From: Saitoella complicata NRRL Y-17804
Lineage: Eukaryota > Ascomycota > Saitoellomycetes > Saitoellales > Saitoellaceae
Assembly: GCF_001661265.1 (NCBI RefSeq)
Contig: NW_017567000.1
Location: 346,799-410,798 of the forward strand
DNA length: 64,000 bases
Reading direction: 5' to 3'
Every line of letters starts with the position of its first letter. The first letter of the stretch is position 1. The position numbers were made by a program, and so were the translations under genes. Under the pieces are notes generated by a model that was given only the letters and a program-made list of their open reading frames with translations, ran no database searches and was not told the origin of the DNA. Below, in pieces: positions 1 to 10,600 of the stretch.

Positions 1-121
1 GCAGGTCGACGGCGAGTTGGGGTACATTGGCAATGGAGATGGCCGGGAGGACGAGGACTGAGTTTTCAAGCGAGACTGACTTTGAAGGCTGCTTAAGCGG
101 AGTGAAGGTTGCTGACAGCAT
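1..121 (-). CDS. Proteasome assembly chaperone 2 (PAC2/PSMG2/Add66-like), N-terminal fragment, cut by window edge
   Basis: The minus strand is open from an ATG at 121 to the window edge (40 codons). It begins MLSATFTPLK and continues through a stretch ending AISIANVPQLAVDL. That last stretch resembles the start of the PAC2/PSMG2 family, where a hydrophobic strand is followed by V(G/A)NV-Q-A-DL. Family members pair with PAC1 to scaffold assembly of the 20S proteasome alpha ring in cytosol or nucleus. Only the first strand-helix element is present here; the rest lies left of the window. It is transcribed away from the enoyl-CoA hydratase gene. The identification rests on about 25 residues, so it is probable rather than certain. 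Confidence 0.7.
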   Translation of the reverse strand, partial: MLSATFTPLKQPSKSVSLENSVLVLPAISIANVPQLAVDL

Positions 122-797
122 GTTCGTGATCTGGTCTGTCAATTGATTTCAGGTGGCATTACGTGCGCTTCTTTATCGATACGATGACCCAGAGGCTATA
201 AACGAACACAGCCGTCCCGTACTTCTAGCTGTGATGGCTCCCCTGTTAGGAAGTGTGAATCGTCTCGCGGTACCAAACCCGCTTGGCCCACCATTCAAAC
301 GTGGAAGTGTCCAGGTTCGACTCCCCAGTCGGGAACCTCTTCTCTCGAAAGTGGGACTAGTGTTACCGTTGAAGCCGAGAAAGATTGCCCCAGGCTGTTC
401 CGCAGAGCAAGGCGCTATCTCTGCTGGGGAGGGCGAATGGATAGCACTCCATCGGTGGTCCCCAGGAGGGGCTTCGGACGTCATGCAACCTTTTGCCGTT
501 GTTCCTTTATTCCCCACAGTCATTGAATCTAACTTCACTACCGAAACTGGCCCAAGGCATGCAGAAAGATCCCTTAATTATCCGACTGACCATGTTCAAC
601 TTTGAAACATCTCATCCAAGCCCATCTTCGTGAGCAATTTCGTCATGGCCAGGTGTACATTGTGCACGCCCCAACCCGCCCCGCATGCCGCTGAACCGCC
701 GGCGGGCCTTCCACCAACAAACTGTGGGGTAACGTCGGCTACCTCCTGCTTACAAACCATCGTCCTCGACAGTTCATATTCCTCGACATAACGAACA
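122..797. promoter_or_regulatory. Divergent intergenic region between PAC2-like and enoyl-CoA hydratase genes
   Basis: There is no convincing gene. Two overlapping open frames (153-605 plus, 173-538 minus) have no ATG-led, family-like or spliceable product. The region holds an exact pol III B-box-like 11-mer (316-326) inside a short hairpin (GGTTCGACT against AGTCGGGAACC), but no tRNA cloverleaf forms around it. Confidence 0.5.
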
Positions 798-1774
798 ATG
801 ACCTTCCTACGCCCAACACTTCGTGCCCGTCAGATCGCCGCTCACCTCAAGACTCCTTCAGTATCTCCCGTCCGCCTCATGTCTACCGCATCCGAGCAAT
901 CCTATGAGCACATTATCGTGACACACCCAGCTCCTCGAGTCGCTCTAGTCACTCTTAACCGCCCAAAGGCACTGAATGCCCTGTGCAATGCCTTGATCGC
1001 TGAATTGAATACCGCTTTCAAGGCTTTGGATCGGGATGACAATGTTGGTGCTATTGTATTGACCGGCAATGAGAAGGCGTTCGCAGGTTCGTCCAATTGC
1101 CAGATATTTTGTTAGATGCCGTCTGATAGTTTCATCTAGCTGGTGCCGATATCAAGGAGATGAAGGACAAGACCTTCGCTGAAGTCTACAAGCACGACTT
1201 CATCCGCTCATGGAGTGAGATGACCCAGGTCACGAAGCCAATTATCGCTGCCGTTCGCGGTTACGCTGTATGTTAGTTGAACTTCCCGTCGAAGATATGC
1301 TAACTCATTTGATAGTTGGGAGGAGGATGTGAGCTTGCAATGATGGCCGATATCATTTACGCCGCCGACACCGCAACCTTCGGGCAGCCCGAGATCAAGC
1401 TGGGTATCATCCCCGGCGCCGGTGGAACCCAGCGTCTTCCTCGTCTCATCGGCCGCTCCCGCGCTATGGAGCTCATCCTGACCGGCCGCAACTTCTCCGC
1501 TCAAGAAGCCTACAGCTGGGGTATGGTTGCTCGCCTCTTCCCCTCCACCCGCGTTGTTGAGGAGGCCGTTTCTACCGCAGAGCAGATTGGAAAGGTGGGT
1601 GGATTGGCTGTTAAGGCCGCAAAGGAGGCAATCAACTTGGGTGAGGAGATGGGGTTGGGTGAAGGAGTCAAGTTTGAGAGGAGGTTGTTCCACGGATTGT
1701 TCAGCACTGCTGATCAGAAGGAGGGTATGGCTGCGTTCGCAGAAAAGAGGAAGGCTCAGTTCAAGCACGAGTAA
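798..1774 (+). CDS. Enoyl-CoA hydratase, mitochondrial (ECHS1/crotonase family)
   Basis: The three exons are 798-1086, 1140-1267 and 1316-1774; the introns are 53 and 48 nt and the product is 291 aa. It hydrates trans-2-enoyl-CoA to 3-hydroxyacyl-CoA in mitochondrial beta-oxidation and branched-chain amino acid catabolism. The first ~30 residues ([12 protein letters not shown]...) are rich in Arg, Ser and Thr without acids, as in a mitochondrial presequence. The crotonase core has the oxyanion-hole segment AAGADIKEM and the two catalytic glutamates, E145 in GGGCELAMM and E165 in FGQPEIKLG, followed by PGAGGTQRL. These match mammalian ECHS1 E144/E164 by position. Length is normal for the family (~290 aa). 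Splicing restores the ...NEKAFA-AGADIK... and GYA-LGGGCE joins exactly. Confidence 0.95.
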
Positions 1775-2009
1775 GAAGTTTGCAACACCAGAGCTGTATC
1801 TAGCTTGTATCTGATGTTTTGAGGTGTATCATTTATATCAAGTTGAGTTAAGACGTCATTTCGGCTTAATCCAAAGTACACCACCGAGTTTCGGCGGTTC
1901 CCCAGGTCGCAGGTCACATAACCTTAAAAGTACGCGAGACACCTCCTTAGGTCAGAAACCATACACAAGCGGCCCTACCGCTGTTCAACATCACCTAAGA
2001 AGGTTCATA

Positions 2010-2994
2010 ATGTCCTATCTCCTTCCCGCTGCAGCGACGCTCCTCATGCCTTTCGTTGCTCTTCCCCTGCTCGCGCCCTACCTCCCCCGCATCCTTCGGT
2101 ACTACGCCCGTGCCATCACGTCGTTGTCCGCACTCTGTCTTTGCGCGACCTATGGAGTTATCTCTTCTGTCGTGTTGAGGCTTGTCGGAAAGACCTCTAT
2201 CGCGCAGTGGGCGACCGGACGGGCGTACTGCAACGTGTTGTGTCCCCTTATTGGCGTGGACTTCATCGTGGATGACGAAAGCAGGAAGATTCTGGATGGG
2301 ACGAGGCCTGCTGTGTTCTTGAGTAACCACCAGACGAGTTTGGATGTCTTGATGTTGGCGAGGGTGCGTCCAGATTCTCCACCGTTTACGGGCTCATGAC
2401 TAACTAAACGTACAGACATTCCCCAAGCACTGTTCTGTCACGGCCAAGAAGCAGTTGAAGCACGCCCCTTTCCTCGGCTGGTTCATGTCACTCTCCCGTA
2501 CCGTCTTTATCGACCGTGCCAACAGAAACAACGCCCTTGCGTCTTTCGCCTCGGCTGTCAAGACCATGAAGGAGAAGAAGCAGAGCGTATGGATCTTCCC
2601 TGAGGGAACGAGGAGTAACAGCGACAAACCCGAGATGTTGCCATTCAAGAAGGGAGCGTTCCATTTGGCTATCCAGGCGCAGGTTCCTATTGTTCCTGTC
2701 GTTGTTCAGAACTACGCACACGTTTTCCATGGAAAGACGCATACTTTCGAGAGTGGAGATGTGCAAGTGAAGGGTATGCTATGCGAATGTATCTATGTTC
2801 TACAGGCAAGACTAACTCTCATAACAGTGCTCGACCCCATCCCGACGGAAGGACTGACCGCCGCAGACGTCGACAGGCTCGTCTTGGAGACCCGCGACAA
2901 AATGGCCGCAGTATTGAAGGAAATGCATCCAGCACCAACCGCCTCTCCGGCCGGTGCCATGAACGGTGAGAAGAAGATCAAAGACGAACTCTAA
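2010..2994 (+). CDS. 1-acyl-sn-glycerol-3-phosphate acyltransferase (Slc1/AGPAT-like)
   Basis: Exons 2010-2363, 2416-2773 and 2828-2994, with introns of 52 and 54 nt, encode 292 aa. The enzyme acylates lysophosphatidic acid to phosphatidic acid at the ER or lipid droplets, in glycerolipid synthesis. Visible features are an N-terminal hydrophobic region (residues ~4-65), acyltransferase block I NHQTSLD (the HX4D catalytic pair), a ...FLGWFMSLSRTVFIDR... block II, block III FPEGTR, and the VPIVPVVVQNY block IV. The reading frame is open upstream of 2010, but the first suitable ATG is MSYLLP. Unusually, the protein ends in the tetrapeptide KDEL, normally a lumenal ER-retrieval signal. It follows the enoyl-CoA hydratase gene in the same direction, 235 bp downstream. 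Confidence 0.95.
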
Positions 2995-3387
2995 GCACAT
3001 CGCGCATCACAGAATAAAAAGTTCGTAGAAGGTTTATGTACGATATAAAATGGAATTCACGTCGGTTCGAATTACTCGTTGAGTGCATCTCCATACGTTG
3101 TCTGCTGCAGCGGGCGCGGGCCGAGAGCGTGCGTGCAATAATGAACGAGTGGCGCGGTTCGGCTGCGGGTGCATTCAGTCCCGTGCGTACTCGTATGAAA
3201 GACTTGGCATACACTCCATCAAGCAACCAGCATATATCCAGCATACACGTAGCAAAGTATTTTGCCTCTCATGGAGGTTGAATCGCAGGATCGAGAGTTG
3301 AGGCATGCGTATAGCACCTCTCAGCTCTATCTCAGCAGATCGAGTCATACGCATGCGCATACATGGTCGGCACGGAATAGAAGGTGC
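2995..3387. promoter_or_regulatory. Intergenic/5' region of the RMA-like E3 gene
   Basis: No gene is supported. It contains CA/TA-rich words (CAGCATATAT at 3228-3237, CCAGCATACACG at 3238-3249) that recur upstream of the DExH helicase gene at 26904-26938. Confidence 0.4.
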
Positions 3388-4093
3388 ATGGGAGTTGAAG
3401 CGGACCCGCCCGAACAGGCTCTCACAGCGAATCGGAAGAAGGATGAGGAGGAGGAAGACAAGACGAAGGATTTTGAGTGCAATATATGGTAGGTGGATAT
3501 CGCACTTCACATTGTCCGCGTGCGGTGCTAATGTCTTGTGTAGCTTCGAAACGGCAGCATCACCAGTACTGACCCTGTGCGGTCACCTATACTGTTGGCC
3601 ATGTCTATACCACTGGCTTGGAATTCACGCTTCATGTCCAGTCTGCAAGAATCCATGTTCAACTACCAACGTCGTCCCGATATACGGCAGAGGAGGAAGT
3701 TCCTCTCTGGTTGCCGCCGACCCAGGCGTGGCACCGAGACTTCAGATGACTGAACAAGAAAGGCACTGGGCGGATACTCTGCTGATGCCGCCTGACCCGC
3801 CAGCCAGGAGACAGAGTATGAATACGACTACAAAACCTGAGGTTGTTCCTCCCCGACCACAGGCACCCATCACCCGGTCAAGACCGACAATCAAGTCGAG
3901 GTCCGCACAGCCAGATATCACATGGAGTCCCATCTCAGGGACTGGCATTAATTTCTTTGGGTTAGTTGGCGTGCAGGAAGTTAATGCGATGCCTGCTGTT
4001 AGGGTGATTGCGAGGAGGGAGGAAGAACATAAGTTTGGGCGGTGGTTTTGTGGGTTTTTGGTGTTGATGATTGGGTGGGCGATGTTTGGATGA
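3388..4093 (+). CDS. ER-anchored RING-type E3 ubiquitin ligase, RMA1/RNF5/RNF185-like
   Basis: Exons 3388-3488 and 3544-4093 (55-nt intron) encode 216 aa. The splice rebuilds the first zinc knuckle: C31-N-I-C34. The C3HC4 RING ligands are C31, C34, C46, H48, C51, C54, C65 and C68, in the RMA-type context CGHLYCWPCLYHWL. A short acidic/basic lead precedes the RING. After a Pro/Arg-rich linker (PPDPPARRQ) the chain ends in one hydrophobic segment, roughly WFCGFLVLMIGWAMFG, consistent with a C-terminal tail anchor. RNF5/RNF185 relatives act in ER-associated degradation. The start was chosen as the ATG giving an acidic N-terminus directly before the RING; a further upstream exon cannot be excluded. 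It is tail-to-tail with CBP20 across 185 bp. Confidence 0.85.
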
Positions 4094-4278
4094 TGAGTGT
4101 ACGATTACGATTACGGTTGAACGCTGGGTTTACTTTTGTTTGGGAATGGTAGGGTTTGGTTCTGGTGTCTTTTTTTCTTTCAGGAAATGGTCTTCTACTT
4201 TGGATGATAGTCGACTTCCAGGTTGGGTTTTTTTTTCGGTTGGCATGGATACCCTTGCAATCAACTTGGTTTTGTTGT

Positions 4279-4931
4279 TCATGGTTCATCAGCTGGTGCT
4301 GCATCTGCCATGACCTCACCATCCTCCTCTTGTGCTCTTGGCTCCTCATCCCTATACTCCAGAGAAGGACCAGCAGGAACCTCCTTGATCGCCACGTAGT
4401 CCTTCTCCTGCGCAGCCTGTCGTGCTGCTTCCTCTGCCGCTCGTCTAGCACCATATCCTCCTCGCCCTGCATCATACTCCCAACGATACTCATCCCGCAC
4501 CTGTCCACCCGTCTTTCCTCGCCCATATTGCCGTCCATCCTTATACCCCGGGTCCAAATCTGTTCTAATCACTCTTTCATCAAGTTTAGTCCCATTGACA
4601 AACTTCATACAATCCAACGCAGCCGCTCTAGAGTAAAACTCGACGAAGCAGAATCCGCATGGGGTGTGCGCAAACCGATCCAAGCCCATAATGATACGTT
4701 TAATCTCACCACATTTGGAGAAGAGCTCGTGGATTTGTTCTTCGGTTGTGTAGAAGGAGAGGTTTCCGACGTATAGTGTTGATGATGTTCTTAATGCTTC
4801 TGCCTCGTCTGCTGGTCCTCGCTGTGAATCATCTGTCAGTATTGCATCAGCAATGAACGCGTAGCTGGACGCACCCTGAGCTGTCTGTCCACGTACGAGC
4901 TGGGAGCGTCTAATCTCTCGATGGATGTCAT
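4279..4931 (-). CDS. Nuclear cap-binding protein subunit 2 (CBP20/NCBP2)
   Basis: Exons on the minus strand are 4875-4931 and 4279-4821 (53-nt intron, 4822-4874), giving 199 aa. Unspliced reading would create a spurious long N-terminus. The spliced start [19 protein letters not shown] is the expected CBP20 lead, including the cap-stacking tyrosine region. The RRM (about residues 33-110) has RNP2 LYVGNL and RNP1 CGFCFVEF, then the hallmark IIMGLDRF and [15 protein letters not shown] stretches. CBP20 with CBP80 binds the m7G cap of nascent RNA and acts in splicing, 3' processing and export. The C-terminus is Arg/Gly then Glu/Ala-rich. It is transcribed divergently from the Nup82-like gene, 151 bp apart. 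Confidence 0.96.
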
Positions 4932-5082
4932 TTCTGGGAGTACTGGAGGTCACCTTCGCCGGGCTGTGTTTGCGGGCTCTGTTCCCCGGGCCCCAGCTGC
5001 CCCTGCGTCCGGTGTGCACGTGAAGCCCGTACGTGGTACAGTCAAAGCTCGAATATTTCACCACCGATCGCCCAGAGAAACG
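4932..5082. promoter_or_regulatory. Compact divergent promoter, CBP20 / Nup82
   Basis: Only 151 bp separate the two start codons, so the initiation signals of both nuclear RNA-handling genes must lie here or within the 5' coding ends. No TATA box is evident. Confidence 0.6.
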
Positions 5083-7386
5083 ATGCCTGGAGCAAATACT
5101 TCATGGCCTGGCCGTCTGCACGATCATCCCGTGTTTGCTGGAGTTGAGCCTTTGCCGGGATCTGAGAAGACGGAGGTGATCGCTTTGAGGGGAACGGAGG
5201 TCTTTGTTGCTGTGGGAGACAAGGTTCGCTGGGCGGATCTGAGGCCAGTGAAGCTAAAGGAGAACAGTGCATTGGATTACAAGGTTGGTGGAATGATGTT
5301 CGACACCTTCGTGTGCGACAAGCTGACAGTGATCCGCTAGACTCTTGATACACCAGAAATTCACTTTGGCATCAGGCAGCTAGCTATCAGTCCCAATGGA
5401 CGTCAATTAGCTGTTATCGGCGAGGAACAAGTTGCGGCCATTACTGTTCTTCCGGCAGAGTACCTCAAGCAAGGCGCCGCTTGCAAGACTCGGATCGTCG
5501 GCCGCATGCACCATAACAGCAATTCCGGTGCGACAGTCGTGAAGACGCTCTGGCATCCGCTCTCGAGGTCGGGTCAGACGTTGCTTGTCCTCGGCTCTGA
5601 TACATTCCTCCGAATGTACGATTTGTCGTTGTCGTGCGAGGAGCCTGAACAGACACTCCGATTCATGGCACCCCAACCCAAGCGCCGAGGATTCGTGTTA
5701 GAGGAGGAAGAGGTTGAGGCTGCGTCCATGTGCTTTGGTGATGCGAATGGCTGGGGGCTCACAACCGTGTATGCGCTTATGAAGAATGGCGATGTTTATG
5801 CTGCGTCGCCGGTTGTGCCGAAGCATTCGGTGTGTGAGCGTAAGTGGTTGGATCAGCTTGTCGTTTCGGTACAGGCTAGTCATGATGATAGCGAGGACGG
5901 GAAGCTGAGGACGCGCTGGGTTAATGATGTTGTTGGACAGGCGAAGGCGGACGACATGGGTTTGGGCTCGCCATCATTGGTGAATGGGGGACTCGATACC
6001 ACTCTTGTCGGATTCAGGAAACCTAACGGGACTTACAAGGTACCTGCGATTCAAGGTCCTTTCTTGTTCCAGCCTGCTCCTTTGTACTTCTCTGATGATG
6101 AGATCTACGCAACGGATATCACCTATGTTTCTTCAGGTTTCATCGGAGTGCTTGTCATTGCATCCAGTGACGGAAAGCTTGACGTGTGTTTGGATGTCGA
6201 ACCGGTCGAGGCAATGTGGGCCAATGCAGGACAAAACTGTCCGGTGGTCAGCGTGTACGAGTCCATCAACCTTGGACTTGAGAAATATGCAAACAAGTTT
6301 GCTCCTGTTTTGTTGAAAGACGAGCATGCCCCCGGGATCTTCTACATCAAACATTGTGCCGGTGTACATCAGATCAACGTCTCAACCTGGCTCGCCGCAC
6401 TGCAACAAGAAGACGTCGAGGACGTCGTAAGAGAGGGCGAAAGCAGCGAAGTCAGCATCCTTCTCAACACCGACGCCGCAAAGACCGGCGAAGCCACCCC
6501 CGCCGTCGGCCTCGCAGTCTTATTCGACTCGTACCTAGGATACGGTACCATCGCTGTCTTGAGCACAGGTCAAGTCGTAGTAAATGAATTGGAGTTTACG
6601 AACTTGGGACACGAGTCGGATGATGAGGAGCCTATGACCCCCGAAGCTGTGGATATGGAAGATCCGATTATGAATGGACCGAGGTATATGTCTTTGTTGT
6701 CGAGGCCTGCATACACTAAACCGGCTGCGTTGAGTGCGCCTAAGGCTGTGTCACAGTTGGTTGTGCCAGTGAGTATGAAGGGTCCTTTGGTGCCTAATGA
6801 GACTTCGTTGAGGTTCTTGGCTACGGTTATTCAGAAGATGAGGGAGGATATTCGGAGGGTGTTTGATGCCGGCAGACTGATGCAGTCGAGGCTCGAATCA
6901 CAACAGAAAGAGTACTCCCGCCAATTGGCCAAGTTGAATGATTTGGCGAGGAAATTGAAGGAGGGTTGTGGTTCGGAGGTTATTAGTGAGCGCCTGCAGG
7001 GAGCTCTTGACAGACAGAAGGATTTGGAGAAGAGGGCGGATGCGTTGTTGCAGAATCTTATTGCGACACATTCGCCTGCATTGAGTGATGTTGAGAAGAA
7101 GTGGTTTGTCGAGTTGAAGAGGATGAATAACAAGGTGGAGGGTATGAAGGGATATACGGGGCGCCTGGAGGCCGCGAAGGAGCGATGGAACGAGGTGCAA
7201 GAGAGTTTACGATTGAAAAAGGAGCAAGTCAGGATCATTGGTGGAAGCGAAGATGGTGGTGTGGGGACGCCGATCAAACAGGGCGAAGCGAGGGAATTGA
7301 AGGCGATGTTGGATGAAGAGGAGGAGATGATTGCGAAGACGAAGAGCAAACTGGAGCGATTGCTAGAGAAATCTTTGAAAGCTTAA
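5083..7386 (+). CDS. Nucleoporin Nup82/NUP88-like
   Basis: Exons 5083-5283 and 5341-7386 (57-nt intron) give 748 aa. The first ~450 residues look like the Nup82 beta-propeller: repeated hydrophobic strands such as [19 protein letters not shown] and [26 protein letters not shown]. From about residue 500 to the end the sequence is charged and predicted coiled coil ([21 protein letters not shown]..., [33 protein letters not shown]). In yeast Nup82 anchors Nup159 and Nsp1 on the cytoplasmic face of the nuclear pore for mRNA export. The ATG at 5083 follows a good A-rich context; the same frame is open further upstream but overlaps the CBP20 first exon. Assignment is by architecture and recalled motifs. 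Confidence 0.8.
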
Positions 7387-7673
7387 TCCATAGGTATTTT
7401 AAGTTTATGCGGTCTTCACATACAGCTGTACATCCTACGCAAGCGTTTGTAGCGCGCACCCACCACTACGTAAATTTCGGCTGGCAGGGGAAACTGGCCC
7501 CAATCATCAACGCCCAAGCACAAGCAACGGGCAGCTCGATTGATACATTCCGGGACTCAGTAGATAGTTCCCGACGACAGAGACTCTGTGATCTGTTCCT
7601 TTAATACGAGGAACGTCCACCAGTCTCGGCTTTTCTTCATCCAATACCGTCAGAAACTTTTTCGTCGGCACGA

Positions 7674-10600
7674 ATGAGCAGCCAGCCCTCCGCCCCTGCG
7701 AAGAACACCTCTACACAGCCAGCGAAGCCCGCATTCAACTACGCGCAGGCCGCAAAGAAGACTGTGCAGCAGGCTGCCAGCAGTCAAGCAAGTCAAGCAA
7801 GTGTCGCTTCCTCGACCGCAAGTACCACGCCCACTGCCTCGACTAGCTCGACGCCTGCGCCCCCCAAGACCACTCAGACCACTCAGACCGGTATGTTTTC
7901 ATGTTTATGAATTGTAAGACGAGTACTGACGTGCATTTTGTATAGCTAAGCCTACTGCTCCCGCAGATGCTGCGGTGAATGGCTCTACAGCTGCGGATGC
8001 TCCGGCACCGGCTGCTGAGAACAAGACCAACCCTCCTGTGAACGTCTGGAACAAAGGTGCTCCTATTCACATGCCCAAGGCTCCTGCCTCGGTCGCCGCC
8101 ACCGCCAATGCTGGTATCCAATTTGGCTCGATTGGCAACGAGGGCAAGCCAGTTCCTGCTTCTCCTTCGCCTGGGCCTCAGCAAAACCAGAGCGGTGGTG
8201 TTCCCCCACCAGCACAGGTCGTCAATGCGCCTACCTTTGGTACCATCAACGAGGACTCCAAGCCTGCCGCTGCCGCTGTTGCCACCGCGGCTCCTGCCGA
8301 TGCTGCTCTGAGACCGCCCACTCACCGTCCCACTTCCTCGGTGTCTGGTCCTTCTCCTACTCTTCCTCATATGGCGCCCGCCCAGCACGCCCGTCGCGAA
8401 TCCACTCACTCTACCCAGTCGAACGTTTCCGACTTCCGCGCGCAGCACGCGGGTCCTCAGTCTCCCCACAGGCAGTACCAGACTCCTCAGTACCCTGCTT
8501 ACCCTCAGCAGTACGCCGCTCCTGGTGCTTACGGTTACCCTCCTCAGGGCCAGTTCAACCCTAACCAGACTCGTGGCCCTCGCCCCGGATCTAACCAGGC
8601 TATGCCCCCGTACCAGGGTCGTCCTAACGCTCAGCAGGGTCCCCGCACTCCTCAGATGATGAACTCTCAGCCTATCCCTCAGTGGACTCCTACCGCCTAC
8701 GCTCAGACTCAGCAGTACATGCCTGTTCCAGGACAATACCCCGGCATGGACATGAACATGTACTACCAGCAGCAGCAGCAAATGTATTACGGCCAGGTCC
8801 CCGCGCAACCCGCTGTTCAGCCCACTAGCCCCCGACCTTTCGCTGCCGCTGTTCCCGGTGCTGCTCCCGCTACTCCTTTGAGCCGTAGCGCTTCCAGTGA
8901 CCGTCCTGCTACTGCTTCCTCCCAGGGTGAGCCTAAGACACCTCTGTCTTCCTTCGTCCGCCCCAGCGCCAAGAAGAGCTCCGCCATCAAGATCATCAAC
9001 CCCAACACTCTTTCTGAGGTCGAGGTTCCCAAGGGTACCCCCACTCCTGCTGAGAAGACCCCTACCCCCGCTGCCGCTGAGTTGAAGCGGACTATTAGCC
9101 CCGCTGTCAGCACCCCTCCCCGAAGCCCCGTCAAGGCCGACGTTCCTAAGTCTCAGACTGACGACGAGAAGGCCGCTGTCAAGGCTGCTTTCTTGAAGAA
9201 GGTTCAGGAGGCCAAGGAGAAGGATGAGAGGGAAGCCAGGGAGGCTGCTGAGAAGGTCAAGAAGGATGCGGAAGAAGTCGAGAAGAAGAAGGCCGAGGAA
9301 GCCGAGAAGGTTAAGCGTGAGGAGGAGGAGAAGAAGGCTGCTGAGGAGAAGGTTAAGAAGGACGCCGAGGAGGCCGAGGAGAAGGCTAAGAAGGACGCCG
9401 AGGAGGCCGAGGAACGCAAGAAGGCCGACGAGGAGGTTGCTGCCAAGAAGGCTGAGGAGGAAGCCGCCGCTGTTAAGAAGGCCGAGGAGGCCGAAGAACG
9501 CAAGAAGGCCGACGAGGAGGTTGCTGTCAAGAAGGCCGAGGAGGAAGCCGCCGCTGTTAAGAAGGCTGAGGAGGCCGAAGAACGCAAGAAGGCCGAAGAG
9601 GACGCTGCCGCCGAGGCTGCCGCTGCAGCTGCGAAGAAGGAGGATGATGAGGCCAAGCTGGCTGCTGCTACCGCTGCCGTTAGCGAGTCCGCTCACTCCT
9701 TGCCTACTATCGATGAGAAGCCTACCGATGGTACTGGTGATGAGGAGGCTGCCTCTACCGACAAGAAGGACCGCAAGCCTGCCCCGGCTGCGATTGACAT
9801 TGTCAAGGCTACGGACCCCTCCGTTCCCTCCCCTGCCATGACTGCTCTCCGTTCTGCTCGTCTTCTTGAGGATCTTAAGGAGGTTTCTTACCCCGAGGGT
9901 GTCGACTCTCCGAACCCTGCTCTTAACGCCAATGCCACGGACGGTAAGTTCAAGTACGACCGCGACTTCCTGTTGCAGTTCCAGGACGCGTACACCGAGA
10001 AGCCCAACATTGACTGGGATGCTCGCATTAAGGAGTGCATCGGTGACTTGAGCGAGTCCCGCTCCAAGATGGGATCTCGCAGCAACTCCCGTGCTAGCGG
10101 TGCTCCCGCTCAGGGTGGTACTCCTTTCCAGATGGGTCAATTCTCTACTGGCAAGGCTTTCGGTTCCACCTCCCAGGACCGCTTCAATTTTGCTACCCAG
10201 CAATTGCGCGCTGGTCGCGATCCTTCCCTTAACGCCCCCAGCGGCAGCTTCGCCGGTATCGGTGGCAAGTTCCAGCAGATGCCTCCTATCAGCAGACAGG
10301 GATCCTCCACTGCTTTGGCTGGATCTCCCCGTACCAACTCCAGGAGCACCAGAGGTTCCAGGCGTGGCGGCGAGGGCAGACAGGACACTAACCGCGAACA
10401 GAAGGGTGCACCCACCATTCCCCTCGACCAAGTTAAGCCTCTCGAGATGTCCAGCAACCGATGGGCACCAAGAACCGCTGACAAGAAGGAGGAACCCGTT
10501 GCTCCCGCTGCCGAGGAGGGTCAGGAGCTCATGGCTCCTGAGATGGTCCAGAGGAAGGTCAAGTCGGCGCTTAACAAGCTTACGCTTGAGAAGTTCGACA

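Noticed and set aside
300-345. Possible tRNA gene around the B-box
   Set aside because: The T-stem has only two pairs and no acceptor or anticodon stem can be drawn.
153-605. 150-codon plus-strand frame between PAC2-like and enoyl-CoA hydratase genes (and the 121-codon minus frame over it)
   Set aside because: The plus frame starts only at GTG; neither has recognisable composition or domain, and the stretch is the divergent promoter of two identified genes.
4871-5064. Unspliced N-terminal extension of CBP20 (MVKYSSFDC...)
   Set aside because: Splicing the 53-nt intron gives the expected [16 protein letters not shown] start in another frame; the unspliced text has no family similarity.
9204-9656. 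150-codon minus frame of Ala/Ser/Phe repeats
   Set aside because: Shadow of the Lys/Glu/Ala repeat of eIF4G.
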